Virus record (IMG/VR): IMGVR_UViG_3300044614_000605
Location: 1-44,371 of that record
Length of the DNA: 44,371 nucleotides
DNA from: a virus
Reading direction: 5' to 3' (one strand)
In this document: positions 16,765 through 25,522 of the stretch, one piece after another
Numbering within the stretch: the first letter of the stretch is position 1
Layout: each line of letters begins with the position of its first letter
Translations under genes and position numbers: made by a program
Notes under the pieces: generated by a model
What the model was told of the DNA's origin: nothing
The model's database searches: none
Seen by the model: the letters and a program-made list of their open reading frames with translations, nothing else

Positions 16765-18406
16765 AGCTATCGTGGATGTATGCGAGGAATGTAAAGTCAA
16801 CCCCGTATTGGAGTTGGTGGTCGTTTAGAAGGTGATTGGCAAGGATGACTCCCCACCGCTTAGTAAGGATTGCTCCTCCTGATTGGAGGAGATAGTTCAA
16901 GGCAACGTGGGTCTTACCTTGCAGGCAGATAGGCCTGCCGTCCAGAGCTTTGATCTTGTTTGTCTTGGCTCTGATCTTGAGAGCATCAGTCAATTCCTGA
17001 AGACCAGGGATTGCTTCCATGAAGGCAGCTCTCAACTCTTTCCCTTTCTTCTGAGCTTTCTCAGGAGACAAAGTAGAGTCATAGGTAAGACCTAGTTTCT
17101 TATCCGATCCACCGTAGATGAAACAGTAGGTTAGACTTTTCACCTGGGATCTTGTCACCCCCACCCGGTCTGCGTTCTGTTGGTGAATATCACCATTAAC
17201 GACAACCTCAGCAAAGGAGCCCCCGTCATACTTAGCCAACCAGTGCCCAAGCATCCGAAGCTCCAGGCCCGAAGCATCAGCATCAACCCACGTCATGCCT
17301 TCATGCGGCAGGAACAAAGCCCTACAGCGAGGGTCAGAACTTACCTGGGAGACATTGGGGTTCCTGTGAGCATTACGTCCTGTGTTGGTGGCAAGCTGAC
17401 AGGAGTGGTGGATAAGACCTTCTGAGGTGACTTGCTTCAACCAAGCCCCAGTCCCATCACTCAGTTGACCTAAGGCCTTCTGTAGTTCAAGGATCCGGGC
17501 AAAGGTCAACGCCTCCTCAGTGCCAATGGTCTTGAGAACCGATTCATCAATCTTGGGGGTCCCGGTCTCAGTGAACTCTGTAGGAGTCCAATTTCTCCAG
17601 GTCTGAAAGGCCCAAGCGATATGGAAGCGGGAGGTTGGGTTGAACTCTTTGAGCTTCGTGAACTCACAGCCTTTGACATAACCCTTCGTCTTGTTATCCC
17701 TAGCTGGGATAAAGGGACCAGCATCAACGTAAGGGAAGTGTTCCCTCATCTGATCTGACAACTGTTCCAGTTCTGTTCGGAGAATTGATTCCAGTTGCTG
17801 TGCCTGAGGAATGTCGAAGCGGATGCCTGACTCCTCCTGCAGGGCCATGATCTTGGCGTGGGAATGCTCTAGCTCAATACAAGAGTCATACTGCTCAAGA
17901 CGTGGGCTGAAGAGATCTCTGAGTTTGAGACTAACCTCCGTGTCCTGGATGCAATAGTCCTCTAGCTCTTGAGACCAGTCCTTCCAATCCGTTGTCTTTC
18001 CGAACTCGCTCTTGTATTCACCAAGGCGGTAGCCCCAAGACTCAAGGCTATGTCTGCCATAAAGCTTCTGAGGCATCTGGGCTGGCTTACTCTTAAAGTC
18101 ACGATCCAGAATGTCTGAGAAGAACATCCGGCTCATGATCAACGTGTCGTAGCACCGAGCCTTCGGATTGAAGAACGGGTAGATCTGCCTTATGGCTGGT
18201 ATGTCATAGCAGCAAATGTTGTGACCCCATAGTTCTGTAGCTTCCTCCAGAAGAGTGATTGCTTGCGAAATGGGTGGCTTAGTACCCTGATCGTTAAAGA
18301 CCAAAGTTTGCCCGGAATCGAGATCCCGAACAACAACACAGTGGATGGTGCTAAGAGAGCGCAGGAGACCATCGGTTTCGATGTCAAATAAAAGGCGTAG
18401 AGTCAC
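16619..18406 (-). CDS. DNA polymerase, family A (T7 gp5-like)
   Basis: The 595-residue replicative polymerase (T7 gp5: 704). The N-terminus has the 3'-5' exonuclease motif FDIETDGLL (T7 SDIEADALL). The polymerase has motif A WVDADASGLELRMLGHW, motif B KSLTYCFIYGG with the dNTP-selecting Tyr, and motif C YIHDSYG (HDS where T7 has HDE). It ends SGPSWREVH, like T7. The thumb insert that binds thioredoxin in T7 (about 70 residues) is reduced to about 29. No ATG is near the 5' end: the GTG at 18406 aligns best with T7, and a TTG at 18415 is the alternative. The phage thioredoxin-like gene lies 60 bases upstream. Confidence 0.95.
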   Translation of the reverse strand: MTLRLLFDIETDGLLRSLSTIHCVVVRDLDSGQTLVFNDQGTKPPISQAITLLEEATELWGHNICCYDIPAIRQIYPFFNPKARCYDTLIMSRMFFSDILDRDFKSKPAQMPQKLYGRHSLESWGYRLGEYKSEFGKTTDWKDWSQELEDYCIQDTEVSLKLRDLFSPRLEQYDSCIELEHSHAKIMALQEESGIRFDIPQAQQLESILRTELEQLSDQMREHFPYVDAGPFIPARDNKTKGYVKGCEFTKLKEFNPTSRFHIAWAFQTWRNWTPTEFTETGTPKIDESVLKTIGTEEALTFARILELQKALGQLSDGTGAWLKQVTSEGLIHHSCQLATNTGRNAHRNPNVSQVSSDPRCRALFLPHEGMTWVDADASGLELRMLGHWLAKYDGGSFAEVVVNGDIHQQNADRVGVTRSQVKSLTYCFIYGGSDKKLGLTYDSTLSPEKAQKKGKELRAAFMEAIPGLQELTDALKIRAKTNKIKALDGRPICLQGKTHVALNYLLQSGGAILTKRWGVILANHLLNDHQLQYGVDFTFLAYIHDSYGLSVKPEHVATVESLLSLSIVEAGEFYNLRVPMAAEPKSGPSWREVH

Positions 18407-18466
18407 TGGTTCCAATGGCGGATTACACCCGCGATAATGAATAAGTTAGTCACGATGTAGAAGGAC

Positions 18467-18781
18467 TCAAGCAGAATCCTCTCCCTTTTGTTCATCGTTA
18501 GCGTTATTCAAGAACCGTGCCAACTTGCTGAAGAACGCAGGTGGCATCTGAGAAGACCCTTTGAACCTGCCTAGCTCAGAACCACTAGGACGAACAACAA
18601 CAACAGTCGGAGTGACGGTGACTTCGTAGTCTTCCGCTTCCTTTGTTTTACTACCATCAGGACCTTTGTAGGCAGTGACTTCAATGTAGGAAGACTGTTC
18701 AAAAGCATTGGTTAAAGCAGAAAGGGTGCGGTGGCAGGGTTCACACTTGTCTTGGACAAAGAGAAGAGCCTTAAAACTCAT
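18467..18781 (-). CDS. Thioredoxin/glutaredoxin-like protein
   Basis: A 104-residue thioredoxin-fold protein with a CEPC active site (C13, C16) after the first beta strand (ALLFVQDKCEPCHRT) and a cis-Pro loop VTVTPTVVVV (P58). The C-terminus is acidic. It overlaps the primase/helicase stop and immediately precedes DNA polymerase. In T7, host thioredoxin is the processivity factor of the polymerase; thioredoxin also reduces ribonucleotide reductase, whose genes lie 4 kb downstream. Either could be the partner (inference). Confidence 0.82.
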   Translation of the reverse strand: MSFKALLFVQDKCEPCHRTLSALTNAFEQSSYIEVTAYKGPDGSKTKEAEDYEVTVTPTVVVVRPSGSELGRFKGSSQMPPAFFSKLARFLNNANDEQKGEDSA

Positions 18782-20384
18782 AGTCCTCCTCAGATGATGT
18801 AGAAGTTGTTTGATTGGCTTCGGTCATCCGACCTGTAATATCTGTATAGACAATCTCTCCCGCCTCTCCTGTACGACCACTAAATCGGTTCTTCAGTACA
18901 ACCAGCTTTGCGTGATTCTCTCCAGCGGAGACGCTGCGTTGTATAGAGATAACCAAATCAGATAGCTGCGGTATGCTATGGGAGCCCCTGAGGTGGCTGA
19001 GGGAGATTTGTGCTCCGTCTTCAAATCCTTTGTCATTCTGTGATCGTCGTAGATGGGAAACAAGGATCATCCCGATGCCAGTCTCCGCTACAAAAGAACG
19101 AAGCTTGGTCATCACAATATCTATCGTCTTGCGCTCATCGCCCATTGCATCAGCATTACCACTGAGCAAAATTGATAGGTGATCGAGAATGATCCAGGAG
19201 ACACCCTTCGCCTTACACATAAAGCGAATGTCATTCAGGATCACATCAGGATCAACAGAGCCAAAGCCATCCCGTAGGAAGACTGAGCCACTACCAACAC
19301 TCTCATCAAAGGCGTTTAGGAATTGATCCTCTGGAATGTCGTTGCTGATATGCAGAGGAGCATTGGCCTTGACTGTCATCAGCCGAAGAGCAGTGCGTTG
19401 AACACTCTCTTCAAGGGCGATGTAACCGACCTTGAAACCCTGATCGACTAGGCATTGGGCCGTCTCACCACAGAAGGTTGACTTCCCCACGCCAGAACCT
19501 GCAGTCACGCAGACCAGCTCGCCCAGACGAAGACCCCCCGTGACTTCATTGAGCCTGGTAAAAGGCCAATCAGCATCCTTACCCTTAATAGGTTTAGACA
19601 CGAGATCAAAGATGTCCCGTCCATCAATGATGCTCTGAGGGGTATAAGGCTTCTTATTCCAGATCGCCTGACGTATAGCCTCAGGGTTCCGGTCAACTAG
19701 AGCCTCATTGGCGTCTTTGTACGGAGAGATCCTCGCAATGAAGACCCGATCAGGCGGGAACAAGCTTGCACAGTCTTGTGCCGCTTTGATTCCTGCCTCA
19801 TCCGTGTCATACATCAGGATGATCTCACTGAAGCCAAGACACCAGTTGAGTTGATGCTCAATCGCCTTCTTAGCCCCTGCTGCTCCATTTGGAACAGAGA
19901 CACAGGGCCAGTTCGGGCGGGCTTGCCAAACACTCAGACAGTCGATCTCTCCCTCTGTGATGACAAGGGATTTCCCTGTACCAAAGAGCTGTTGACCGAA
20001 TAGCTGTTTTTCTTGGTTCTTTCCTACCCAAGAGAACTCCTTATCCTCCGTTCTCTCCTTAAAAGCAACCAAGCTGCCAGAAGAAGAGTAGTAGGGAAAG
20101 CGCAGTACATAACCAGCAGTAGTCTTATCGACTCGGACATTAAATTTCCTGCAGGTTTCCTCTGTGATAGAACGATTGTTTAGGCGAACAATGTCACCTG
20201 TATAGTTCATTGGAATAAAGCGAGTCAGATTGAGGCTTGTGATTGGTGGTGCATCCTCATCACCTGGCTCCCACGCTTGGCAACTAAAACAAAAGCCATG
20301 CCCATCGGTGTAACGGGACATGGCATCTGAGCTACCGCAGTGAGAGCACGGCTCATGCCGTACAAATTCGCTGCTTGATTGCAT
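18771..20384 (-). CDS. DNA primase/helicase (T7 gp4-like)
   Basis: A 537-residue bifunctional protein (T7 gp4A: 566). The N-terminal zinc ribbon has C13, C16, C32 and C35, and the TOPRIM primase has VITEGEIDCLSVWQ and ILMYDTDEAGIKAAQD. The RecA-like DnaB helicase has Walker A GSGVGKST near residue 300, Walker B WIILDHLS and LVSHLRRS. The C-terminus is acidic (SSEEDYEF), as in T7 gp4, where it contacts the polymerase. It starts 3 bases after the preceding small gene. Confidence 0.95.
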   Translation of the reverse strand: MQSSSEFVRHEPCSHCGSSDAMSRYTDGHGFCFSCQAWEPGDEDAPPITSLNLTRFIPMNYTGDIVRLNNRSITEETCRKFNVRVDKTTAGYVLRFPYYSSSGSLVAFKERTEDKEFSWVGKNQEKQLFGQQLFGTGKSLVITEGEIDCLSVWQARPNWPCVSVPNGAAGAKKAIEHQLNWCLGFSEIILMYDTDEAGIKAAQDCASLFPPDRVFIARISPYKDANEALVDRNPEAIRQAIWNKKPYTPQSIIDGRDIFDLVSKPIKGKDADWPFTRLNEVTGGLRLGELVCVTAGSGVGKSTFCGETAQCLVDQGFKVGYIALEESVQRTALRLMTVKANAPLHISNDIPEDQFLNAFDESVGSGSVFLRDGFGSVDPDVILNDIRFMCKAKGVSWIILDHLSILLSGNADAMGDERKTIDIVMTKLRSFVAETGIGMILVSHLRRSQNDKGFEDGAQISLSHLRGSHSIPQLSDLVISIQRSVSAGENHAKLVVLKNRFSGRTGEAGEIVYTDITGRMTEANQTTSTSSEEDYEF

Positions 20385-20387
20385 GAC

Positions 20388-20534
20388 TCATGGATTAAAG
20401 TTGGCGAAGGTTTCGTCAAATTGATCAATAGCCTCATCCATCCCCTCAACAATGTCATTGGGGATGTAGCCAAGATCCATCAGCATGTTGATGAAGCTGG
20501 CAGTGGCCTCTTGGACTCGTTCAGCTGGTTTCAT
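20388..20534 (-). CDS. Small protein between endonuclease I and primase
   Basis: A 48-residue acidic protein if it starts at the ATG overlapping the endonuclease stop as ATGA (20534); an in-frame ATG three codons earlier (20543) is also possible. The sequence (MKPAERVQEATASFINMLMDLGYIPNDIVEGMDEAI...) looks helical and has no recognised domain. Tight coupling on both sides supports it being real. Confidence 0.65.
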   Translation of the reverse strand: MKPAERVQEATASFINMLMDLGYIPNDIVEGMDEAIDQFDETFANFNP

Positions 20535-20881
20535 TGGAGCCATTCCATAGGGATGTTGTTGGCATGACACCAAAGGAACCCATGCTTCTCAGCCCAGGCC
20601 GAGTAGGTAGTGGTGCTGCCTTTATTCAGTCGGTTATTTGGTGCCTGGAAGACAAAGCGAATGTCTGTGTCTGGGTTGCAATCCCGAACACAAAGCATCT
20701 TTCTTCGATCTCCAGGCTTGAGGTATCCCTTGGCCTCTAGATGGACGCCATTCGGGAGGATAAAATCAGGTTTATAGACGGCTGATATTTGGTAGTTGAG
20801 TTTCGCTGTCTCGTACTCAAACGGAATCTCGTTTAGCTCAAACCATTTAGCAAGCCGCTCTTCAAGGCGACTGCGATACAT
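20531..20881 (-). CDS. Endonuclease I / Holliday junction resolvase (T7 gp3-like)
   Basis: A 116-residue protein (T7 gp3: 149). Catalytic PD-(D/E)xK elements are visible: an N-terminal Glu in RSRLEERLAKWF, then KPDFILPNG with the Asp, and HLEAKGYL with Glu-x-Lys. It cuts branched DNA and helps degrade the host chromosome. Its start overlaps the SSB stop as TGATG. Confidence 0.92.
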   Translation of the reverse strand: MYRSRLEERLAKWFELNEIPFEYETAKLNYQISAVYKPDFILPNGVHLEAKGYLKPGDRRKMLCVRDCNPDTDIRFVFQAPNNRLNKGSTTTYSAWAEKHGFLWCHANNIPMEWLQ

Positions 20882-21441
20882 CAGAACTCGTATGCGTCTT
20901 CCTGTTCTTCAGGGCGACCATCCTTGACGTTTGGCTCTGACTGTTTGAAGCCATCACCAGTACCTAGGAGAGCAGCCACTTCATCAGCAGTAAGGTCACC
21001 AGAGTCAACTGCACCATTGCCCGTAACGAGCTGCAGCACTCGGGCTCCTTTGACTTTGAGTGAGACACCAACTTTATTGCCAAAGAGATAAGGCTTCAGA
21101 TCAACGATCAGACGGACTTTAGTACCCTTACGAATGTCGGTGTCGATGTCAAGTTCCTTTCCTTCGGAATCAACCCAAGCAAACATCGGAGGGCCTTGCT
21201 CACCGCCATAGCCGTATTGAACAAAGCCTTGTTCATCCCACTTAGGCAGCTCACGAGAGACTCGCTTGCCAGCAGCCTTGTTCTCAGCCCACTTAAGGCC
21301 AGACTCAAAGCTCTCATTCATCTCCTGCAGATCCTTCTCAGGAATGCGGAAGCTGATCGTACACTTATTGAACTTTCCTCCCGGCTTCAAGGCATTGATA
21401 TAGCCCTCAAGCTCGGTGGTGACGAGGAAACGATTTGCCAT
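20881..21441 (-). CDS. Single-stranded DNA-binding protein (T7 gp2.5-like)
   Basis: A 186-residue protein in the gene 2.5 position between RNA polymerase and endonuclease I. The N-terminus is basic and beta-rich (an OB fold is expected), and the tail is acidic and ends in Phe (EEQEDAYEF), as gp2.5 does to bind polymerase and helicase. T7 gp2.5 has 232 residues. Assignment rests on position, acidic Phe tail and overall pattern. Confidence 0.85.
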   Translation of the reverse strand: MANRFLVTTELEGYINALKPGGKFNKCTISFRIPEKDLQEMNESFESGLKWAENKAAGKRVSRELPKWDEQGFVQYGYGGEQGPPMFAWVDSEGKELDIDTDIRKGTKVRLIVDLKPYLFGNKVGVSLKVKGARVLQLVTGNGAVDSGDLTADEVAALLGTGDGFKQSEPNVKDGRPEEQEDAYEF

Positions 21442-21453
21442 AGGTAGTTGTGG

Positions 21454-23790
21454 TTAGCAGAAGAAATACTTGGAGTCTTTGACCGACTCCAGATCTAGGG
21501 TGTTTTTAATCAAGCCTGCAGGGACCTCAACTCCCCTATCCGCTGCCCAGTTGGACAGGATGGGTTGGGAGTAGATCTCTACAAACTTCTCTCTAATTAG
21601 TGATCCAAGCTCATCAAGGTCACAAGACCGAGCTAATACACAGTCGTGAATGACTGCGATGGGGTTGGCCCATTCATTACCAACCTTATGGATCAGGGTT
21701 GAATCGAGCGCATGGACCAGATTTGGCGCACTTGCTGAGATGTGATGCTTATGGTCTGGCTCCCCAAAGCCATCGGCAACAACCGTCTTGATTGTTGAAC
21801 CCATAAGTTGTGTTTTAATCCTCTTCGTCAGGGAAACCCGTAGGTCCTGAATGAAGGGGAATCCTGATGGAGTGATGTAGGTCAACTCCGTCGCCCCATT
21901 GGCTAGGGCGTGTTTAACGGCTGATTGGATGAACTCCATACAGCCAGCCGGTCCAGGAAAGACAGCCGGAACTGCTTTGTTGTAGACGGCATTAGTGATC
22001 TCACTAAGGACGCCTTGTTCGCTGAGGTCCCTGCCCTGATCCAACAGAGCATCACGGATGTAACCCCGTGCCGAGTGACGTGACAGCCCGTAGCTGTAGC
22101 ACATACATACTCGTTTGGTGACCTTGCGGTTCAGCCAATCCCTCAGTTCAGGACGGATGTGCTGTTTGGCTTCCTCCGCAACGATGGCGTACCCATCCAC
22201 CGGCTTATCGGTAGGGGTGACGTTGACCATCGAAGCTGCCTTCCCATCCAGCGTTAGTGCTGAAAGGTGTTGGATGCCACTACATGTAGCGTCAATCCCA
22301 CAGGGGAGGCCTGAGGTTGTCTTGGTTTTCCGTAGGCAGCAAGCGTCATATTCGATTGCAGCCGCTAAGAAGGACCAAGGCTCGTCGGCTTTTTCCCAAA
22401 GGGAACGGAACTCAAGGGGATCAGACGCAACAGCCTGGATCAAATCGGTGTTGGATCTAGTCCAAGCAATCCGATCTTCCATGCTTGCCTTATCCAGACC
22501 CATCGTTGTGGCGCATGTAAATGCTAACCACCATTCATTGATGGGACCTTCCTCATCAAACAGGAAAAGACTCTTATCGAAGTCAGTCCCTTGAGGACAG
22601 AGGCTTGTGACTACATAATAAATTCTTCCCCGATAGTCAAAACTTGCGGGATAGTAGAAGGCATCATCCTTGTACTTGTTAGCAACAAAGAGCGTCTCCG
22701 CTGTCCTGTAGTTCTTCTGTTCCAGAGAAGCGTTGTAGTCGTAGATCTGAGTGGCTTGGACCTTCCACTCCTTGATCTCCTCTGGGCTCAGCTCCCCCTG
22801 AGGCATTGGGGGAACTGGCACAGGGTCTTCAGCACGAAACTTACCAATGCTGATGCGATGCTCAAAGCAATGGTTGGCAACCTCAAGGATCTTGGGGTTA
22901 ATCCGAAAGGCCACCTTCTGCAAGCGGTTAAGCATGTCGAGGGCTTCTGTGCCCTTCAAACATGGTCCTGATTTCAGATCCCGCCTAGCTCTGACAAGCG
23001 TTGTCGTGCGGCGGAGTTCAGAGGTGAGGTATCCCCCGCCTCGTTCTGACTCCCCATCCCAGTCGTTCGGCTCACAGAGCATTGGCCACTGACAAGCAGC
23101 GAAATGCTCAGCCCTCTCCAGCAGCTGCTGTTTAAGAGCTAGGAACTCCTCGCTAAAGACAATGACCTTCTCTCGCTTGCGAGCACTGCGTTGAATCAGC
23201 TTGGGGGCTAACCAATGTGTTGCTTGGGCAAGACAATCGACAAGGTACGCACCAACCTTGAACTTTTCAACACGAGACCAGTTATCCCACTTGATACCCT
23301 TGCGCTTCATGTAGAAGCTGAAGTTGTAAGCCTTCTGCCGGGTGCCAGTGGTGTGTTTGAAATGTTGGGCGATGCTGTCGTAAAGGTTTGGGGCCTGGAT
23401 CCGAAGATGTGTGATCTTCAGTTCGTCATGCACCGCATCACCAACACGGTCACAGAGCTGTCCATAGGCAGGTGAAACCTCTTTACCAAATAGGTCAAGG
23501 CAACACTTAGCCGTGATAACTGCAAGCACTTCAGGATCAGCATCTCTCATCTTATAGGCAATGACAGCATTAACGCCGCACTGACCATTCAAGGCTCGAT
23601 GTACCGTATCCCGAATCTTTTGAGCAGTTAGCTCTATCGAAGCCTCAACCATCGGTTTACCGTAGACGGTAGATGATGCGTAAGACTTATCCTCAGCCGC
23701 ACGAGTTCGGGCGATCAAACGCGCCTTGGCTTCAGCCTTTGACTCCAGTTCGCGTTGATATTGCCGCTCAATAAGGGCAGTTGTTGGCAT
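21454..23790 (-). CDS. DNA-directed RNA polymerase, single subunit (T7 gp1-like)
   Basis: The 778-residue phage RNA polymerase (T7: 883). Catalytic residues are D500 (GIDATCSGIQHLSAL), K559 and Y567 (KRVCMCYSYG), and H715-D716 (IAVIHDC). It transcribes middle and late genes from phage promoters. The ATG at 23790 follows a 300-base leader with a minus-strand terminator (23860-23885) and one early-region palindrome (23834-23845), so its expression probably depends on readthrough or a promoter close by. Confidence 0.97.
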   Translation of the reverse strand: MPTTALIERQYQRELESKAEAKARLIARTRAAEDKSYASSTVYGKPMVEASIELTAQKIRDTVHRALNGQCGVNAVIAYKMRDADPEVLAVITAKCCLDLFGKEVSPAYGQLCDRVGDAVHDELKITHLRIQAPNLYDSIAQHFKHTTGTRQKAYNFSFYMKRKGIKWDNWSRVEKFKVGAYLVDCLAQATHWLAPKLIQRSARKREKVIVFSEEFLALKQQLLERAEHFAACQWPMLCEPNDWDGESERGGGYLTSELRRTTTLVRARRDLKSGPCLKGTEALDMLNRLQKVAFRINPKILEVANHCFEHRISIGKFRAEDPVPVPPMPQGELSPEEIKEWKVQATQIYDYNASLEQKNYRTAETLFVANKYKDDAFYYPASFDYRGRIYYVVTSLCPQGTDFDKSLFLFDEEGPINEWWLAFTCATTMGLDKASMEDRIAWTRSNTDLIQAVASDPLEFRSLWEKADEPWSFLAAAIEYDACCLRKTKTTSGLPCGIDATCSGIQHLSALTLDGKAASMVNVTPTDKPVDGYAIVAEEAKQHIRPELRDWLNRKVTKRVCMCYSYGLSRHSARGYIRDALLDQGRDLSEQGVLSEITNAVYNKAVPAVFPGPAGCMEFIQSAVKHALANGATELTYITPSGFPFIQDLRVSLTKRIKTQLMGSTIKTVVADGFGEPDHKHHISASAPNLVHALDSTLIHKVGNEWANPIAVIHDCVLARSCDLDELGSLIREKFVEIYSQPILSNWAADRGVEVPAGLIKNTLDLESVKDSKYFFC

Positions 23791-24106
23791 GGGGGTGCTG
23801 GTAGAAGTCGTTTATACAAACTCCTCCAATGGTTGCCCATAGGCAGGAGAAGAAACCAGTAAAAAGCCGGGTCGTTAGCCCGGCTGAAAGATTTGCTTGT
23901 CTCAAGACAGAGACTAAATGGCAGAACCTGAATCTACTGGCCAAGGGAAAACCCTGTCATAGCAAGGGTTCTCGGGATGTAAGACGATGTGAGACAGGAG
24001 CCTGTCAGTACCCCTGTACCATCCGGTACGACCGTTAGTCGCCGGTAGAACCCTGTCTGGGGTCCCGTGGTGTAGGTTTGGCCAGTCGCCGCAAGGGGAC
24101 AGCCAC
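23791..24106. other. Leader between RNA polymerase and tRNA-Leu, non-coding
   Basis: About 316 bases without a supported gene. It contains the terminator at 23860-23885, a palindrome copy at 23834-23845 and a small hairpin (GTACC/GGTAC, near 24015-24030). Because it flanks the tRNA and lies beside the integrase gene, part of it may be attP arm sequence (inference). Confidence 0.5.
23860..23885 (-). terminator. Rho-independent terminator upstream of RNA polymerase
   Basis: On the minus strand AGCCGGG and CCCGGCT form a 7-bp stem around a 7-base loop and are followed by TTTTTACTGG. It would end leftward transcripts from the integrase and early genes before the RNA polymerase gene, acting as an early terminator or attenuator (inference). 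Confidence 0.8.
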
Positions 24107-24188
24107 GCGGTTGTGGCGGAATTGGTAGACGCGCATGTTTCAGGTACATGTGTCTTCGGACGTGGGAGTTCAAGTCTCCCCAACCGCA
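24107..24188 (+). tRNA. tRNA-Leu (anticodon CAG)
   Basis: A complete 82-base tRNA, the only plus-strand gene. The acceptor stem GCGGTTG/CAACCGC is fully paired and the D arm is GCGGAATTGGTAGACGC. The anticodon stem CATGT/ACATG has loop TTCAGGT, with CAG at 24141-24143. The long variable arm is GTC-TTCG-GAC and the T arm is GGGAG-TTCAAGT-CTCCC. CCA is not encoded. It lies 23 bases from the integrase 3' end and converges with it. Marine cyanopodoviruses carry a tRNA-Leu fragment here as the likely attachment site; this one is intact and may be both attP and a functional tRNA. Confidence 0.95.
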
Positions 24189-24211
24189 TCAGTAACAACT
24201 CTTCACTAACC

Positions 24212-25093
24212 TCAGACAGCGGAGAGACCGTCGATAGCAGCCCTAAGAGACTTGTCAGTAGCATGGCAGTACCTCATGGTTGTAGAAATGTCCTTGTGCC
24301 CGCATAGGGCTTGAACGGCTTTTGGCGAGGCGTGTTCACCTAGCCAGGTCGCAAAACTGTGACGCAGGCAGTGGAAGACATACTTCTCGTCAAAGCCTGA
24401 GTAATCCCTTACTCGCTTGTACCAATAATTAACGGAGTCATAGCTCCCCCAGTCCTGGCCAAAGACCTTTTCCTCCCTAGCCCGTCCTGCAACGCGCTTC
24501 ATGAGCATGGACTCAATTCGCTCATTGATGGGGATGTGCCGGACCTCGTTACCTTTGGTCTCCCTACCCTTCATCCCACCAACCCAGATCAGGTTGCTTC
24601 CGAAGTCCACATCCATAACCCGAAGCTTGAGGATTTCAGTGATACGACAGCCTGAGTAGGCCGCGAAAGCAATGACATCAGCAAGATCAGGCTTATCGAA
24701 GGGATCAACTGAGTTGTAGATCAGTCTCTCTACCTCATCGCGTGTGAAGTAAAGGTAACGACTTTTACCCTCCTTGAACTTGAAGATCTTGGGGAAGCGG
24801 CCAGTGATGGTGGTTTTGTCATCATCAATAACCGTCCTCAAGACAGTGCTACCGGCGCTTGTGACGCGATTGCAGGTCGTGTCAGTCCAGAGAGGGTGGC
24901 TATCAAGCAACTCATAGGCAAGCTGCTTCCAGAAGCCGTGAGTCATCATGTCCTTCAGGGGGAAGCCCTTGCCAAGGTGCTCCAAGACATGACCTGAGTT
25001 GATCAGGTTGGTGCTCATGGACTTCCCCTTCTTCCACCGAAAGTCGATGGTGTATTGGAGAGCGTCACCGAACGTGGTGATGTACTTAGGCAT
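24212..25093 (-). CDS. int: Tyrosine recombinase / integrase
   Basis: A 293-residue site-specific recombinase with the full catalytic set: Arg in YSGCRITEILKL, a Lys in the following beta turn (KGRETKGN), HCLRHSFATWL (HxxR), the His in CGHKDIS and the nucleophilic Tyr in TTMRYCHATD. The first 130 or so residues form the arm-type or core-binding domain. It is adjacent to tRNA-Leu and to a MarR-like protein, the layout seen in P-SSP7-type cyanophages. Integration into a host tRNA-Leu gene is inferred, and lysogeny has rarely been shown for such phages. Confidence 0.93.
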   Translation of the reverse strand: MPKYITTFGDALQYTIDFRWKKGKSMSTNLINSGHVLEHLGKGFPLKDMMTHGFWKQLAYELLDSHPLWTDTTCNRVTSAGSTVLRTVIDDDKTTITGRFPKIFKFKEGKSRYLYFTRDEVERLIYNSVDPFDKPDLADVIAFAAYSGCRITEILKLRVMDVDFGSNLIWVGGMKGRETKGNEVRHIPINERIESMLMKRVAGRAREEKVFGQDWGSYDSVNYWYKRVRDYSGFDEKYVFHCLRHSFATWLGEHASPKAVQALCGHKDISTTMRYCHATDKSLRAAIDGLSAV

Positions 25094-25165
25094 TAGAACC
25101 TCTCCTGGCTATAGGCAAGTGAGAAGATCTAAAAGAGAACCCACGACTAAACAATGGGGTCATCA

Positions 25166-25522
25166 TTAAACCTCTGGGTAGAGTTGTGCTTTCAGGTTTG
25201 CAACTACGGCTTGGCCAAGACGAGTCAATAAGACGTTCTTGGCCCTGTGATCTACTACATCCTGGCGCTTAATGACCCACCCCAGAGGCTTGTGATTCTT
25301 GTACTGTCCGTCCGATAGCCAGTTCACCATATGGGTGACAGCAGCGGAGGTCATACCAAGACCCTTACCTATGTCGTCCAGCCTGCAGCCGTTGTGTGCA
25401 GCAATGAACAAGAAGACTTTTAGAAGCTGGGGTGTGAAGTCCGCACACTCAGATGCAAAAAAGGTAACCGCCCGGAAGAGCGGCTCCATCTCTGGATCTG
25501 TGAGCGTGGGACCCTTAGGCAC
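25166..25522 (-). CDS. MarR-like winged-helix transcriptional regulator
   Basis: A 118-residue protein with a helix-turn-helix (CRLDDIGKGLGMTSAAVTHMVNWL) and a wing (GWVIKRQDVVDHRAKNVLLTRLGQAVV), the MarR arrangement. Cyanopodoviruses often carry a MarR-like gene near integrase and RNA polymerase. It is a candidate to bind the palindromes scattered through the early region, two of which flank its own gene (25106 and 25569). The binding is inference. Confidence 0.75.
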   Translation of the reverse strand: MPKGPTLTDPEMEPLFRAVTFFASECADFTPQLLKVFLFIAAHNGCRLDDIGKGLGMTSAAVTHMVNWLSDGQYKNHKPLGWVIKRQDVVDHRAKNVLLTRLGQAVVANLKAQLYPEV

